Notes: a model not told the origin generated them from the sequence alone. 64,000 nucleotides of DNA from Sceloporus undulatus (GCF_019175285.1 NC_056522.1:237735242-237799241); one strand, 5' to 3'; numbered from the stretch's first letter, positions 23,816-36,632 are shown. A program made the numbers and translations.

Positions 23816-23898
23816 AAAAAAAATTGGAGCTGCCTTATGGACCCTTAAATTCATTGTCAGTGCAAATGAGAAGTTGTTTTTGTTTAAACTGTCTTTAG

Positions 23899-24121
23899 GT
23901 CATGGAGAATGCCACTGTGGCGAATGCAAGTGCCACCGTGGTTTTGTCGGGGACAACTGTAACTGCTCAACAGAAACAGACAGATGTCTTTCCAATGATG
24001 GCCAAATGTGCAGTGGCAGAGGCAATTGCATCTGTGGGAAATGTCAGTGCACAGAACCTGGTGCCTTTGGGGAGACTTGTGAGAAATGTCCCACCTGCCC
24101 CGGCGTCTGCAGCACAAAAAG
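23899..24121 (+). CDS. ITGB5: ITGB5 exon, I-EGF repeats
   Basis: Cysteine-rich exon reading [14 protein letters not shown] then [18 protein letters not shown], the CxCxxC spacing of integrin EGF modules. The acceptor is ..tttag before 23899 and the first two bases complete a glycine codon. The donor is AG|GTATTG after 24121 and splits the arginine codon of STKR. I chose this donor over the one 18 bp downstream because it gives STKRDC across the junction, as in human ITGB5. Confidence 0.93.
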
Positions 24122-27100
24122 GTATTGTGCCAACAAGGTAAAGCGCAGTGCTTTGAAATGGCAAGTTGATGACAGCATCTCATTTGGGGTACTTGAGGCA
24201 TGCTAGTGTCTACCCATCACCATACATGAAGATGCAGGAATGGTGTGTCACAGCTTATTGTAGAGAAGAACATACCACATAGGCTTTGCATGTATTAAGT
24301 CTCAAGCTCATGGTTTTGCTGGCTAAAGACTCTCTGGCAATAGAACTGGGAAGGATCTGTGCTTAAGAGGCTTAGCAGATTCACTTGTCAGAAGTCAACA
24401 CTCTTGGGCTCAAACAGTCTTTTTCCAAGGCTACACTTGTAATCCAGTATCTACACAGCTTGCATATATTTATTTATTTATTTATTTATTTTGTAATCAC
24501 ATTGTTTCAGGCCTTTAAGACTTTTAAGCCCTTCCCTACTCACCCCTAGTGTAACTGACAGAAAAACAGGAAATTGATGGGACTGTAATGTGTGGTGTGG
24601 TAATTATATTTTCTCTATTGTACTTTGAAAAATATTAAAGAATCATTATTTTAATGCAAAATTAGCATAAGGAACTTGCACTATCATTGTTAGTCATACC
24701 AGTTTGATTCAGTCTTGAGCAGCTGTACCTTAATTCTCTGCTCTGTTTATATTAATTTCCAAAGATTAAAGAGCAGATATTCTGCAACATGTGGGACTCC
24801 CAGCAATTATCTATAAAGTAATTTCTCTTACTCTTCACCCTTTTATAAGGATGCCTAAAGAGAGGCTCAAGCTCAGATAACTTTCACTACAACATCTAAT
24901 AGTCCAAATGAGTTACTTCAAGCAGACTTAGGAAGAAAACAACCAAAGAGCCTTCTCTGAGGATAGTTTTAAATTATGTTGACCTCAAAGTTCCTGTTAA
25001 GAAGGCTGTAAGCCAATGCATTATTAATCTTTAACCCAAAGGTGCCAGATACATGGACAGCATGAATGTCACTAGCCACTGATAATTAATATGTTGCTTA
25101 TGAAACTGGAAAAGGCACTGGATCCTAGAAGCAGTATACTTGCTTTTGTATGAGGTGCCATTGCTGTTTTACAGTTAATGCTAAAATTAAAGAAGGGCTG
25201 ATGCTGAATATAATTTTGGCAACTGAGCTATGGCCTGTCTCCACATCCTAGTTGCTTAGCCGAAGAGGAAATTAATCGAGTTTGTGAAATAGATTCCCTA
25301 AGAGTGACACACTTTATTGAGCTAGAAGAGCTTCTCCTTACATATTGGTGGGGAAGTAATGGTTTATTTGTCAAAATGATCCACATTGCTTTGTAATTGC
25401 TACAGAAGAAAAAAGTTTAATTCTGAAGAGGAAGGAGCCTGGTCCTCATGTTTGAAATGCAAGCGAGATTGGAAGCTACACTGATTGCTCTCTTCTGGTT
25501 CCTCTTTCAAAGGGATTGCATTGAGTGTGTGCTGTTTAACTCAGGAAGACTGGCCGACAACCAAACCTGTCAAAAACACTGCAGGGATGAGATCATTACA
25601 CGGGTGGATGTTCTCAGTAAGTACTTTCAAGGCAGAGCCTACAGCTCAAGCAAATATTGCTAATCATCACTACATGTTTAAGACCCAGTTATAAAAACAT
25701 CTTGCTTACTATAAAGGGGAACTCAAAATGCTTCTTTAAAATGTAGACATTTTTTGGATGTATTGTATCCAGTCTTTCTGGCACAGATAGAGGATTATTG
25801 GTATTCTAACACAAGATCCTGGTCAGGTCACTATAAAATAGGACTAACAGAAAACAAAACAAGTGCAACAACACACAGCAAAAAGGATTACAGGAATGAA
25901 AGAAATAAAATAACCTTATAAGAAAGGAAGTTGAAAAGGGATAGGATGCCACAAAACCAACACAACTGGCACAGGCAGATGTGAGGCCTGCAAATTTACC
26001 TTGTTTTTTACTAGACGGTGAGATCAATTGAAGCAGATTCCAAATGATGATTTAAGGAAGGAGCCAATTAATTGCTACTTCTTCCTATCAGCCATATACT
26101 GGGATGATCTACATAAAGCTAAAGATCTGTGCAGGGCAAGCAGCTTGGTTGAAGGAAGATGGCAGGTATGGACGACCACTGGAGAGAGGGGGAGTAGTAA
26201 GGAAGGGGTCACAGGAAGAGAGGGGAAGATATAAATGCAGAAGACAGAAAGAGAGCTGAGAAGACTGAAATAAGTGTCAGAAAAAGGAGTGATTCTGTGC
26301 ATGTGCGACTTGGAGTACACTTGCTAGCAGCCTGAATGATTTTTCCCGTAACAGCCCTTTATGCAGAGAAGATTCATCATTCCATGCTAGAATATTATCC
26401 AGGGGTGTAAGCAAAGGACCCACTGGCTTCAACTCAGATAAATAAGAATTTATGAGAATGTCTGATGAACTTCCCACATCCCTCAGCTCATATGCATGAA
26501 TCATTTTGAGCTGTTTACTCCCTTCTCTTTCCAGTGTTCTGGTCTTTAAATATTTTTATTAAACATTTATGCATGTACAACAGCACACATCTTACAGAAC
26601 AGAAACATAAATACAAACACACATATTTACATTCGGATACAGATATTCTATCATATTTTAAACCAATACATCCACTCCCATACATTCATTCATATTTACT
26701 ACTTCCTTTCCAATTTCTTATAATTCCCATTCTTGAATATTCCTTTTGTTGTTCTTTTTATTCTTTTTCCTCATCCCTCCAATTCTCACTACACAACCAT
26801 CTTCCATATGGAGAATAACAATCCTTCTTTGCCTTCTCCTTCCTTCTCCTCTATTCCTTCTCTCTTATTCTAACCTTCATCCTTACCAACTTAAAACATT
26901 CTTAAAAACACATTCTTCTCCACACTTCCTTCCTGTCAGTACCAGCTCAATCTTTTGTTAAATTGTGCTCATTCTCAGTGTGAAGTTTATAAGATACTTT
27001 GTTAGCTTTTAAATGCTAGTCTTTCCGGGTTATGAATATTAGGTGACAAAGCAAAGAGATTCTCTGGAGAGATTCTGTGCTGCACAGACAGTGACCTGAC

Positions 27101-30100
27101 TTAGTATATGACATCTTGTATTCAGGCACATAATCACCAGTCCTTGGATTGTGTAGGTTTGTTTTTGTTGGATATAACTACGTGCAGCTGCAGTATGGAT
27201 GGTCCTGCTTTATACAGTTGGCCTGGGTGACCTTTGTGTCCATTCTAATATTGTGCTTCTAAGTACTTTAGCCTCTAAGCTATGATATCTCCTCTAATGC
27301 AACTCAGTCGTGTTAAACATATTGCCACATTCCATGTCTTCCTCCCTCTCACCCTGCGTGTGTGTATAGAGGAAGCTATCCCAGCTGTTGATTGTTCAGC
27401 CATATTTGTGGCATCTGCTGCTTTGGCTCACATTGCCCTCCCCATCAATCTAGGAGTATCAGTCCAAATAATGCAACACAACCTCATCTCATGTCTGTGA
27501 TCAACTTGTTGATATTTTTTGTATTTGACATTTCTTTTTGCTATTTACATGTGCTACTCTGCTATCAGCTCTCCTTTCTTTTCTTCAGAAAAAAAATCCA
27601 GCTTTTTTCAACAGTGGTACTGTATTAAAAATACCAATGTAGGTTTTGTGGCAGCATACTTTAACAGTGATTCAGACTGGAAACTGCCACTTGCAACATT
27701 TCTGACTTCTTAAATACAGATGTCTACCATCCACAAAAAGCTAATTTCAGATAACTACATACATACAGATAACCCTAAAATGCAGTTTTCAATTGAAACT
27801 TCTTTCCAAACTCACATGTTTAAGCTCTGCAGAGATAACTTAGTCAAATATTGTGCTGAATTGCATGCAAGGCTCTTCTTGGGCAAAAAGAACAGTTACA
27901 AATTGTGCAAGAACTATGTTTGGGAAGTGATTTGCCTGTATGCCTAGTGTTCAGTTGAAACCTTGGCTCCTTGGCAGATCTGCTATGGAGACAGATTCTA
28001 TAGCTTCTGTGGGCACATTTTAGACAAAACACAGAATCTAGTTTCCTGATAGTTACAGGGAAAGGGCAAAGAATCAGCAGCCATATGAAATGATATGTGA
28101 CATAGTCAAAGAAACAAACAGGAAGTTTAATTATACAGCACAAGTGAGGGATTCAATTTTGCATGATATCTATGTATGGCACCATAAAAGAATGTTTACA
28201 GAGCAATCCTGTGCATGTTTGCATGGATCCAAGTCCCACTTGATTTGGAAGTTCTCCAAAATAGGCTCATCTAGGTCTGGAGCCCCAAACCTCCATAGTG
28301 TTTCTGTTTTCTTATGAAGTATATATTAATTTTATTTGTCTGTGGCACAACATACATTACAAACAATGGTTAAGTATATGATTGTTTTTCTTCTAGATGA
28401 ACCTTTGCATTCTCATGGAGGTGGCTTGTCCTTATACAGCCCACTAGAAGAATGCTTAAAACTAATGATGCATGGCAGAATATACTTTAGTAAATAAATA
28501 ATAAAACCATCATCTCCTTCACATTTCCATCCCATAGTTTTCTTCTCATTTCTCCTACAACATTAACCTTGCTTTTGAAAATGACCTTTCCAACAAATTC
28601 TGGAGATAAAACCATTCAGCACATTTTTGGAATGCTAACACTGTAGATGGATTGCGGTTTTGATAACATCTCCACTTTGTCAGCATTCTGCAGCCATATT
28701 GTTGCAGTCAGAATGAGACTGTTGGCTGTGGAGTGTTCAGAGATGAAAGTTGAGGGGGGAAAATGAATACACAAAGCATGCGGTCCATTGACATTCTCAC
28801 CATCATACTTTGTGTCTTTCTCATGGCAGTAATTTATGTTTTGTTTTTCCTAGATCTTCAATTGTAACTTTAAATAAGAGATGTAGTTCTTTAAAAACAC
28901 ATATTACAATTAAGTTTAAAATGAACCATTGCAAATTGTTTAGAGGAAATGCATTTGAGCCTCAGCCACTGAAGTGATCCAGCAGGGTGATGCAACAAGA
29001 GTAATGTGAGATCAAAGCATCTTCTTCCCTTTCATCCCACAATAAAGCTTCATTTGTGAACCCAATTGCATTTTCCTAATGCTCAGTGTTGTTACAGTCG
29101 GCCCTTCTTATACACGGATTTTTTATACACGGATTCAAGCATACACTGTTTGAAAATGTTCCAAAAAAGTATAAATTTAGCTTGATGTTCCATTTTTTAT
29201 AAGGGACACCATTTTGCTATGTCATTATAGTTAATGGGACTTGAGCATACACGGATTTTGTTATACACGGGGGATCTTGGAACCAAACACCAGCATATAA
29301 CAAGGGTCCACTGTACTAAGAAAAAATAATTATTTCCTCCAGTTTCCTTCAGTTGCAAATGTGAGCATTGTATGGCTTACAGCAGCATGGGGAGACTACA
29401 AAAGTCCATTTATTTCAGCATTCTTTGAAAGAAATCTTTAACAACCAGCAAAACCTACAAGGTTTGTCAGAACCTAGTGGATCTTTGCCCAATCCATCCT
29501 TAAAATAATACTCACATCTCAAGATATTGTAACAATTAGTGGCCTATGGTATTATCCAATTAAGATATTTGGCAGGGAAAATATCCCTCGATTTCTTTTT
29601 TAGTCTAATATCTGTATACCTTTTATTCCTATTAATTGCTGGTGATTTAGTTTGAAATTGTACATACACAAGGAAAAGAGTTCACTGAGGGACAAAAGTT
29701 AATTGAAGTGATAGACTTATGTCTGCCAAGAAATCAAATGTTTAACTGGTATGGACTAGAAGGAAAATCTTGGGTTCTTAGAAACACACAGAAACAGGAA
29801 CAGTCAGAAAGCAACCTGCTGAAGACTACCCCAAGGACTTCTTTCCCCCAATCAGTCTTGTCTGTCCATTCAGATATGCCAACAGAAATGTGGGTGGTAG
29901 GTTAAGTCGGATAGACATTTTTTTATGCCACTGCTTACTGATATTTCAGATATTTAAATATAGCCTGGCTGTATTATGAATTTTTTTACTGATTCTTTTG
30001 GTAACCATAACCATTATTTGCAATGGAAAGTAAAAGATATACAGTCCTCTCTCCATTTTTGCGGTCTTTGGACTCGCGTCTCTCGCTTATGCATGAGGGA

Positions 30101-33100
30101 CAAACGGAGGGAGAATAAATGCAGTGCATGCCCGTGGCACATGCCTGTGCACCCTCACACACCCACACCTATATTCAAGCCATTGGGGCTTGAATATATG
30201 TGAAACTCCATTTTTGTGAGTGGGTCCGGAACGGATCCCCAGTGAAAAAGGAGAGGTGACTGTATACATATTTTGAATACTAATAAGGTTGTGCAGTATC
30301 TTGTCAGTGCTAGAATTAGAAACCAGATTTTTTTTCTGTCAAGGGGCTAAGTAGGATTTTTTAAAGGATCCAAACCTGGATGAGAAAAACTGAAACCAAT
30401 CTGAGGATATTAAACTACTTGCTCATCTCCAGTTTCTCACATTTCTCTTAACACTTTTGTAAACCATTATGCTGCTGCCTGCTGACCTCTGTCAGTGTGT
30501 CTGTCACTGCACATATTTCTATAATACATATCAGCAGTCTTTTCAATGCTGAATATTTAATCCTGTTTTTCCTACTCCTTAAAATGAATGGCAACACTAA
30601 GCTTATTTCTAGACAATTACTTCCTCAGTGCAGATCAGTAGAAGGAAATGAAACTTCCTCTTTCAAAGAAATGTTTCCAAGTTTTAGTTTTGCTTGGCCT
30701 TTTTTCACAGACATACTGTATAATTCTTCTTTCAGTAGAGACATACCAGCCTTTCATTTGCACTCCAAAAGTTGAACATGAATCAACAATGTGATGCGAC
30801 AGCTAAAAAAAAAGGCCAATGCGATTCTAGGCTGCATCATTAGAAGTATAGGATCTAGATTGAGGGAGGTAATAGTACCATGTATTCTGTTTTGGTCATG
30901 CCCCACCTGGAATACTGTGTCCACTTCTGGACACCACAATTCAAGAAGGATATGGACAAGCTGGAGTTTGTCCAGAGGAGATTTGTCCAGAGATTCCACC
31001 TCAACATTAGGAGGAACTTCCTGACAGTAAGGGCTGTTCGACAGTGGAACACACTCCCTCAGAGTGTAGTGGAATCTCCCTCCTTAGAGGTCTTTAAACA
31101 GAGGCTGGATGGCCATCTGTTGGGGATACTTTGACTGAAATTTCCTGCATGGCAGGGGGTTGGACTGGATGGCCCTTGTGGTCTCTTCCAACTCTATTAT
31201 TCTATGATTCTAGGAGGGGGACCAAAATGGTGGAAGGTCTGGAAACCATGCCCAGTGAGGACTCACTTAGGGAGCAGGATATGTTTAGCTTGAAGAGAAG
31301 GTTAAGAGGTGTGACATGATAGACATGTTTAAAATTCTGAAGGGATGCCATGTTAAGGATGAGAATATGACATGGAGTAGTGCATTCAAATGACAGGAAA
31401 ATAGATTCCAGCTAAACATTAGGAAGAACTTCCTGACAGTAAGAGCTATTTGACAGTGGAAATGGACCCCCTCAGAGAGTGTGGAGACTCCTTCTTTGGA
31501 GGTTTTTAAACAGAGGTTGGATTGCCATTTGTTGGTGGTGCTTTGTGAGTTCCTGCATGTCAGGGGGGTTGAACTTGATGGCCTTTGGGATCTCTTCCAG
31601 TTCTATGATTCTGTGAATCTTGGAAGTTGTATTTATCTGTGAATTTCTAAAGTATTCGGCATGAAGTTAAGCAATAGGGTTGGACAACTCTTCCACCCAT
31701 TCTGTGTTAACATTTTTTAAAATGTAATTTTAGATGTTTGAAATGTTCTATAATTTGCTCCATATGTTCCAACATAGGAAGCCTCCCATACTGAAAGGGA
31801 GCCAGAGTCCCGCAAGAACAAGAATCCCAACATAGTCTTCCATGTCTGAGGCCAAAATAATGAGTATTTTAAACACATATTGTAGTAGACTGAACAAATG
31901 CCCAGCAAAACAAACATGGAGCAGCAAATTATCTGGAGCCATTATAGTTTAAATAAATAAATAAATTTTTTATTTCTATCCTGCTTTTTGCCAGGCAATC
32001 AAAGTGGCGTACAAGTTAAAATGCATCTGTATACATAATGCCCCCCCTTAAAACAAGATTAAACAATATAAGATTAAAAACTAACATTCTAAAATCCGTA
32101 TAATCCAATGACCATGGGCAGAGTTCAATAGATGGGAAGTCTTATTCGTGGCTGAGTATTTTATTCTGGGAAGGCCTGCTGGAAGAGATCCGTCTTAATG
32201 GCTTTATTAAAGACTTTAGATTGGTAATTTGACAGATCTCATCCAGTAAGCCATTCCATAAGTTGGGAGCGGCTGCAGAAAATGTCCTCTGGGAGGTCTT
32301 TAAGGGCTGTAGTAAATTCCTCCCAGAGGACCTGAATGTATGGGGCGGATTGTATAGAAGCAGGTGATCCCTTAGATAGGTTGGGCCCAAGCCATTTAGG
32401 GCTTTAAAGGTGATAACCAACACCTTGTACTGTGCCCGGAAACTAATAGGCAGCTAGTGGAGTGACTTCAATATTGGTGTTATATGGTCACTCCTTGCTG
32501 TTCCTGTGACCAACATGGCTACCATATTCTGTACCAACTGGAGTTTCCGGACTAGGCACAAGGGTAGCCTTATGTAGAGCGCATTGCAAAAATCAAGTCT
32601 TGCGGTTACCAGCACATGTACTACAGTTTGGAGGTCACCCCGTTCCAGGAAAGGGCGCAGCTGGTGTATCAGCTGAAGCTGATAACAGGCACTCTTGACC
32701 GTCGCATTCACCTGATTCCTCATCTGAAGCGACAGGTCAACAAGCATGCCCAGACTACGAACACAGTACTTCGAGGAGAGCACGAGCCCCTCTAGGACTG
32801 GAGATTGCAGCCCAATACCTGGGTTGGGGGGGTCCTACTGTAAGTACCTCCGTTTTATCTGGATTCAACTTGACCTTGTTTTCCCTCATCCAATCCATTA
32901 CTACCTGAAGACACTGGTTGAGGGGTGAGATGCCATCTGTCACTGTCACTGATGACCGGGACATGGAAAAATATATTTGGGTGTCATCAACATACTGATA
33001 ACACCCAGCCCCATATCCTTGGATGATTTCTCCCAGCGGCTTCATATAGATGTTAAATAGCATTGGGGACAGGATGGTGCCTTGAGGGACACCACAGTTA

Positions 33101-36100
33101 AGCTCTGTTTTTGAAGAGCAACTGTCCCCGAACATCACCCTCTGGAACCTGTGCAAGAGGAAGGAACAGAACCACTACAGCGCAGTACCTCCGATTCCTA
33201 ACTCTCTCAGGCGTTCCAGAAGGATGTCGTGGTCTACTGTGTCAAATGCCACTGAGAGGTCTAGCAACACCAACAGGGTCACACTCCCTCTGTCGATGTC
33301 GAGACGAAGGTCATCAGTTAAAGCGACCATGGCAGTCTCCACCACATACCCAGTCCTGAAGCCCGTTTGAAATGGATCAAGAAAATCAGCTTCATCCAAG
33401 ATCACTTGGAGCTGAAGAGCAACTGCCCTCTCAATCATCTTGCTCAAAAATGGCAGATGAGAAACAGGCCTATAATTTTTCATGTCCAAGGGGTCCAGGG
33501 AGGGTTTTTTCAAGAGTGGTCTAACGATAGTTTGAAATACTGTTCAGAGTATGTTGAAATCTACTAAAGTTTTTATGTCTTTATGCTGCAAAAAGGCCTA
33601 CTGAATTTTCTTAATTTTATTCTAGAAACTGATGATCCACACTCAGTGCTGTGTGCCTACCCAGTGAAGGACTGTGTAATGAAGTTCACATATTCAGAAC
33701 TTATCAATGGAAAAACCAATATCACTGTTCTCAAGGAACCAGGTGGTTGTTCTGTTTTGTTGTTGTTGCAAGTCCATATAGACGAGACAAGGAGAATCAA
33801 TAAGGCAAAGTCTATTATAACATTTCTTTACCACCACAGAAAGCTTATTTGATGTTTCAGCTTTAAAAAGAGTTGTTTTGGATATGATCCCTAAATAAGT
33901 GTGTCTCACTATAATGAATGTATTCCTATAGCTTTTATTAAGTTGGCTGGGGGCGGAGAGAAATTTTATGCATTTAGATAACTCTCACTGGGATTTTAAA
34001 AAATGTTAGCTCAGAGCAACAGGGATGATCCATAGGCTTTTGAAGAGAAAGGTGAATGATTGTTGAGCAGCACAAGGGACATCTGCAAATCACCAGAAGG
34101 GGATAACATGATGACCTTTCCTCAGTTTTCACACATTGTTGCCAGAACATAAAATGTTTTATTATTATTTATAAAATGTGAAACAATTGGAATTTATAGA
34201 CTCCACCAGAATCCACACCCAATCCATATGCCTGTTAGGCTTACACATAACTATGACCAGAGTGAAAAGGAATTTAGTTAATTCAAAATACAGAATTATT
34301 GTAGCTGCAAATTCATTTCTTGATGCTTACACTAAGTAGACTGTACAGTTGGCGATCAAACCAAAGATCAAAAAGATCCATTTCTACTCCTGAAAAGATT
34401 TCATGTTCTTAAAAGAAAAAATCACATTATGAGAAATAAGTATGTAAGATTGCCAAATGAACAGCATGGAAAGCTTTCCTTCTAATTCCAGCCCAAGGAA
34501 CAGTCCTTCCTATGTTGCTGTAACTTCCAGCACAACGCAGTTATCACCCTGGAATTACTGTGAGATGAATAGAAAACAGATGGTACTCTAGAAACAATGC
34601 ACATTATGCTTTTGATTCAATGGCTATTTAAAAGTAAAAGTCACACAAAGCAGTCCAGTTAGTAGTCACTTCTTCCCCAGTATTCCTAGTTGGGTGGGAA
34701 TTCAGATGTAATGGGGTGTGATAAGCATAATTCCCAACCCAGTTCACCAGCAGCAGAAGCTGCATATATACATGGGTGTTTTTTTTAAAAAGCCAGAATC
34801 TTAATGATCCTACTTTTCTGCTAGAAAGTGGAGGAGCTAGACCCAGCCCTTCACCCCCTCCTCTTTCCTGAACACTTCCCAAAAGAGCTTCATTTATGCA
34901 AACCATGGCTGTTGGAACTGACAATATAAGACTCATTTCTATGTGTAACTCAATGCATCTAACAGTGTATGGATAAGTATACACCCTTGCTGGACTGAGA
35001 CATATTAATCCACTAATAGTTAATGGTTTTATCCCAAATTATATTGTATCTGGGGAATGTTGGACTCCAGCTCCCATCAACCAGATCAGTGCTACTCAAA
35101 AGTTGTGCATCTGTGGAAAGAAAAAAATTGCAGCCAATGGAAAAAAATACAGTTCCAATCTCTGGAGCTTTGGGGGGGGGGACAAAATGATGATTCCCAT
35201 CAGAAGACTTAAGAAGCACTGAGCCTAGAGAGGTGATGAAAATTGCAGTCCAACATCTTGAGTACCACTTGTTCCCCATCTCTGGGTTGGATAGTTTTCA
35301 AGCACAGTAACAATTATATTTTGAATCTGTAAAATTCTAATTTTTTCACATTATTGTAGATTTAGTTGTGCAAACTTCAGGGATTAATTTGCACTGTTGG
35401 TTCTGTTTTCCTCTTGGTTTTAAATGTTTTGTAGGTCTCTGCTGATAACTGATGCCCTGTTTCTCCTCTTTATCAGAATGTAGTATAGCCCCTGATGCCA
35501 TGATAATCTTACTAGCTGTGGTAGGCAGCATCGTGCTCCTGGGCATTATCCTATTGGCGATTTGGAAACTGCTGGTCACTATTCATGACAGGCGGGAATT
35601 TGCCAGATTCCAAAATGAGCGTTCCCGAGCAAGATATGAAATGGTAAGAATGGCTTACAAGGTAATGGAAGAAAGAGCCTGAAAAGGTGTAAATATTCAG
35701 AGTTGCAATATGTAAATACATTGGCCCTTGTTATCCACTGGGGTTTGGTTCCACAACTCTCCGTGGATAGTAAAAATTATGGATGCTGAAATCCCATTAA
35801 ATACAGTACAGTGGCAAAATACAGTGCACCTGCATCATATACGCTGCTTTCAGAATATGCTGGAAGAAATGGTCTGCACGCCCATGTCATCGCTGCTGTG
35901 CACCGCCACAAGCAGAAGCCTCATTACTTGTAATGGGGCTCAAGCATACGTGCTTTTTTTTACACAGGAGGGTCCAGAACTGATCCTTGCATAAAACCAG
36001 GACGCACTATAAAATGGTGTCCCTTATGTAAAATTGCAAAATCAAGGTTTACTTTTTGGAATAAATATATTTTTGAATATTTTTAAACCATGGATGCTTG

Positions 36101-36632
36101 AAATATATTGAGATAAGAAATACATAAATATTCTATCCTGAGAACTTGGGGGGGGGGGGCTTTTTGACTATGAAAAAAATCAAATTCAGAAGTGATCAGA
36201 AATGGTCAGTCATACTGTTTGAGTATTGTGCTACTGGCCAGTCTTACCTCCCTTCCAATGGTTGGTGGGGGGGAGGTGTGGGGGACCAAGAATGACAGGT
36301 ACAATGTAAGTATGATTCTCAGAGATCCTGGGAAAAAGTTCTTCCCTGACCCCTGGGAGCTGGCCGGGCTGGTATGGCACAGGATAGTGTTGCCAGAGAC
36401 CAACCAAATAACTCTTTGGAAAGATAAATGGTATGTCTTTAGAGCGTAATTTTAATGGCTTTTATTAGCAGTTTGTTATGAGTGCAGGTTTCAACATATA
36501 GAGTATCATTTTGTTTATATGATTTTCCTTTTCTAGGCTTCAAATCCTCTTTACCGCAAGCCGATTTCTACACACAGCTTAGATTTCACATTCAACAAGC
36601 TTAACAGGACCTACAATGGAACAGTTGACTGA
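23899..36632 (+). CDS. ITGB5: ITGB5, integrin beta-5, 3' part (five coding exons)
   Basis: Integrin beta-5 pairs with alpha-V to form the vitronectin receptor at the plasma membrane. Five exons with GT/AG borders join in frame: 23899-24121, 25513-25616, 33626-33742, 35477-35643 and 36537-36632. They give about 235 C-terminal residues: cysteine-rich I-EGF repeats, the beta-tail domain, one transmembrane helix and a short cytoplasmic tail. The tail has [13 protein letters not shown] (membrane-proximal talin and alpha-subunit contact), an NPLY turn and the ending TYNGTVD. The extended tail separates beta-5 from beta-1, -3 and -6. The order of UMPS and KALRN next to it matches human 3q21 in mirror image. 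Earlier exons (signal peptide, PSI, beta-I domain, first I-EGF) are not in the window. The gene looks functional, with no broken codon in these exons. The product name rests on recalled family sequences. Confidence 0.95.
24122..25512 (+). other. ITGB5 intron
   Basis: AT-rich, with a (TTTA)n microsatellite at about 24465-24492. No other feature seen. Confidence 0.7.
25513..25616 (+). CDS. ITGB5: ITGB5 exon, start of beta-tail domain
   Basis: Acceptor ..tcaaag before 25513, donor CTCA|GTAAGT after 25616. It encodes [19 protein letters not shown] and then [13 protein letters not shown]. Cysteine spacing and the DNQTC glycosylation site match the integrin beta tail. The exon phase (1 nt in, 1 nt out) joins cleanly to both neighbours. 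Confidence 0.93.
25617..29092 (+). other. ITGB5 intron, left part
   Basis: Apart from the pyrimidine-rich block near 26.5-27.0 kb and a short repeat-like piece at about 28200-28260, no feature is recognised. No exon is missing between 25616 and 33626, because the flanking phases match. Confidence 0.6.
26530..26965. repeat. Pyrimidine-rich repeat-like stretch in ITGB5 intron
   Basis: Begins TTTAAATATTTTTATTAAACA and is then strongly C/T and A biased on the + strand with almost no G. It could be the complement of a LINE 3' UTR, but I cannot place it. Confidence 0.35.
29093..29315. mobile_element. Tigger/pogo-like MITE
   Basis: TA-CAGTCGGCCCTTCTTATAC at the left and ACAAGGGTCCACTG-TA at the right give TA-flanked inverted ends. 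The inside shows repeated TATACACGGATT motifs and the half ATAAGGGACACCATTTTG also seen near 36.0 kb. Confidence 0.75.
30040..30264. mobile_element. Tigger/pogo-like MITE, second subfamily
   Basis: TA-CAGTCCTCTCTCC at the left and GGAGAGGTGACTG-TA at the right. Internally it has ATATTCAAGCC...GGCTTGAATATA as a second small palindrome. Confidence 0.7.
30768..31212 (+). mobile_element. CR1 LINE 3' fragment with internal deletion
   Basis: Starts GTTGAACATGAATCAACAAT, carries [20 protein letters not shown] and ends TCTTCCAACTCTATTATTCT. The block after the QRR motif seen in the 16-kb copy is missing here. A second CR1 piece follows at once. Confidence 0.85.
31213..31618 (+). mobile_element. CR1 LINE 3' fragment, tandem to the previous one
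   Basis: Starts at the segment the previous copy lacks (ACCAAAATGGTGGAAGGTCT) and runs to the CR1 end TCTTCCAGTTCTATGATTCT. The two may stem from one nested or tandem event. Confidence 0.85.
31952..33560 (-). mobile_element. L2-type LINE, 5'-truncated, long
   Basis: The most complete LINE in the window, about 1.6 kb. On the - strand, in several frames: [40 protein letters not shown], the RT core [20 protein letters not shown] and [13 protein letters not shown], then [20 protein letters not shown] and [17 protein letters not shown], ending in the (TAAA)n-type tail at about 31952-31975. Stops and frame changes show it is dead. It abuts the ITGB5 exon at 33626. Confidence 0.88.
33626..33742 (+). 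CDS. ITGB5: ITGB5 exon, beta-tail domain
   Basis: Acceptor ..ttctag before 33626, donor CCAG|GTGGTT after 33742. It encodes [20 protein letters not shown] and then [19 protein letters not shown], collinear with the beta-5 tail domain. The end of an L2 LINE copy on the opposite strand lies only about 65 bp upstream, so the branch point and polypyrimidine tract must lie in that short unique piece or in L2 sequence. Confidence 0.93.
33743..35476 (+). other. ITGB5 intron
   Basis: Mostly unique AT-rich sequence. About 35040-35285 looks like a very decayed palindromic MITE of the type at 6578. A run of 9 G lies near 35172. Confidence 0.5.
35477..35643 (+). CDS. ITGB5: ITGB5 exon, transmembrane and proximal tail
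   Basis: Acceptor ..tatcag before 35477, donor GAAATG|GTAAGA after 35643. It encodes ECSIAPDAM, a hydrophobic helix ([20 protein letters not shown]) and the cytoplasmic segment [20 protein letters not shown] followed by RSRARYEM. This is the single membrane span and the alpha-subunit clasp region. Confidence 0.95.
35716..36110. mobile_element. Composite Tigger-like MITE sequence
   Basis: Left end ACATTGGCCCTTGTTATCCA. The inside has GGGGCTCAAGCATACGTG and ATGGTGTCCCTTATGTAAAA, which match the complement of the 29.1-kb element. Probably two related copies, one nested. Lies in the last ITGB5 intron. Confidence 0.5.
36537..36632 (+). CDS. ITGB5: ITGB5 last coding exon
   Basis: Acceptor ..ttctag before 36537; stop TGA at 36630-36632. 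It encodes [20 protein letters not shown] and then [15 protein letters not shown] is the membrane-proximal NPxY motif that binds PTB domains of talin-type adaptors. The terminal TYNGTVD is diagnostic for beta-5. Confidence 0.95.
   Translation, partial: ASNPLYRKPISTHSLDFTFNKLNRTYNGTVD

Noticed and set aside
24122-24139. Alternative donor for the 23899 exon 18 bp downstream
   Set aside because: Using it would insert extra residues between STKR and DCIEC, which the family does not have; the earlier GT gives an exact join.
23884-24201. Open frames on the other strand and in other frames at the ITGB5 exon
   Set aside because: Only the frame with CxCxxC EGF spacing continues correctly across the splice sites; the rest are shadows.
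26530-26965. Possible L1 3' UTR
   Set aside because: The composition fits, but no RT coding or A-tail with target duplication could be found, so I left it unassigned.
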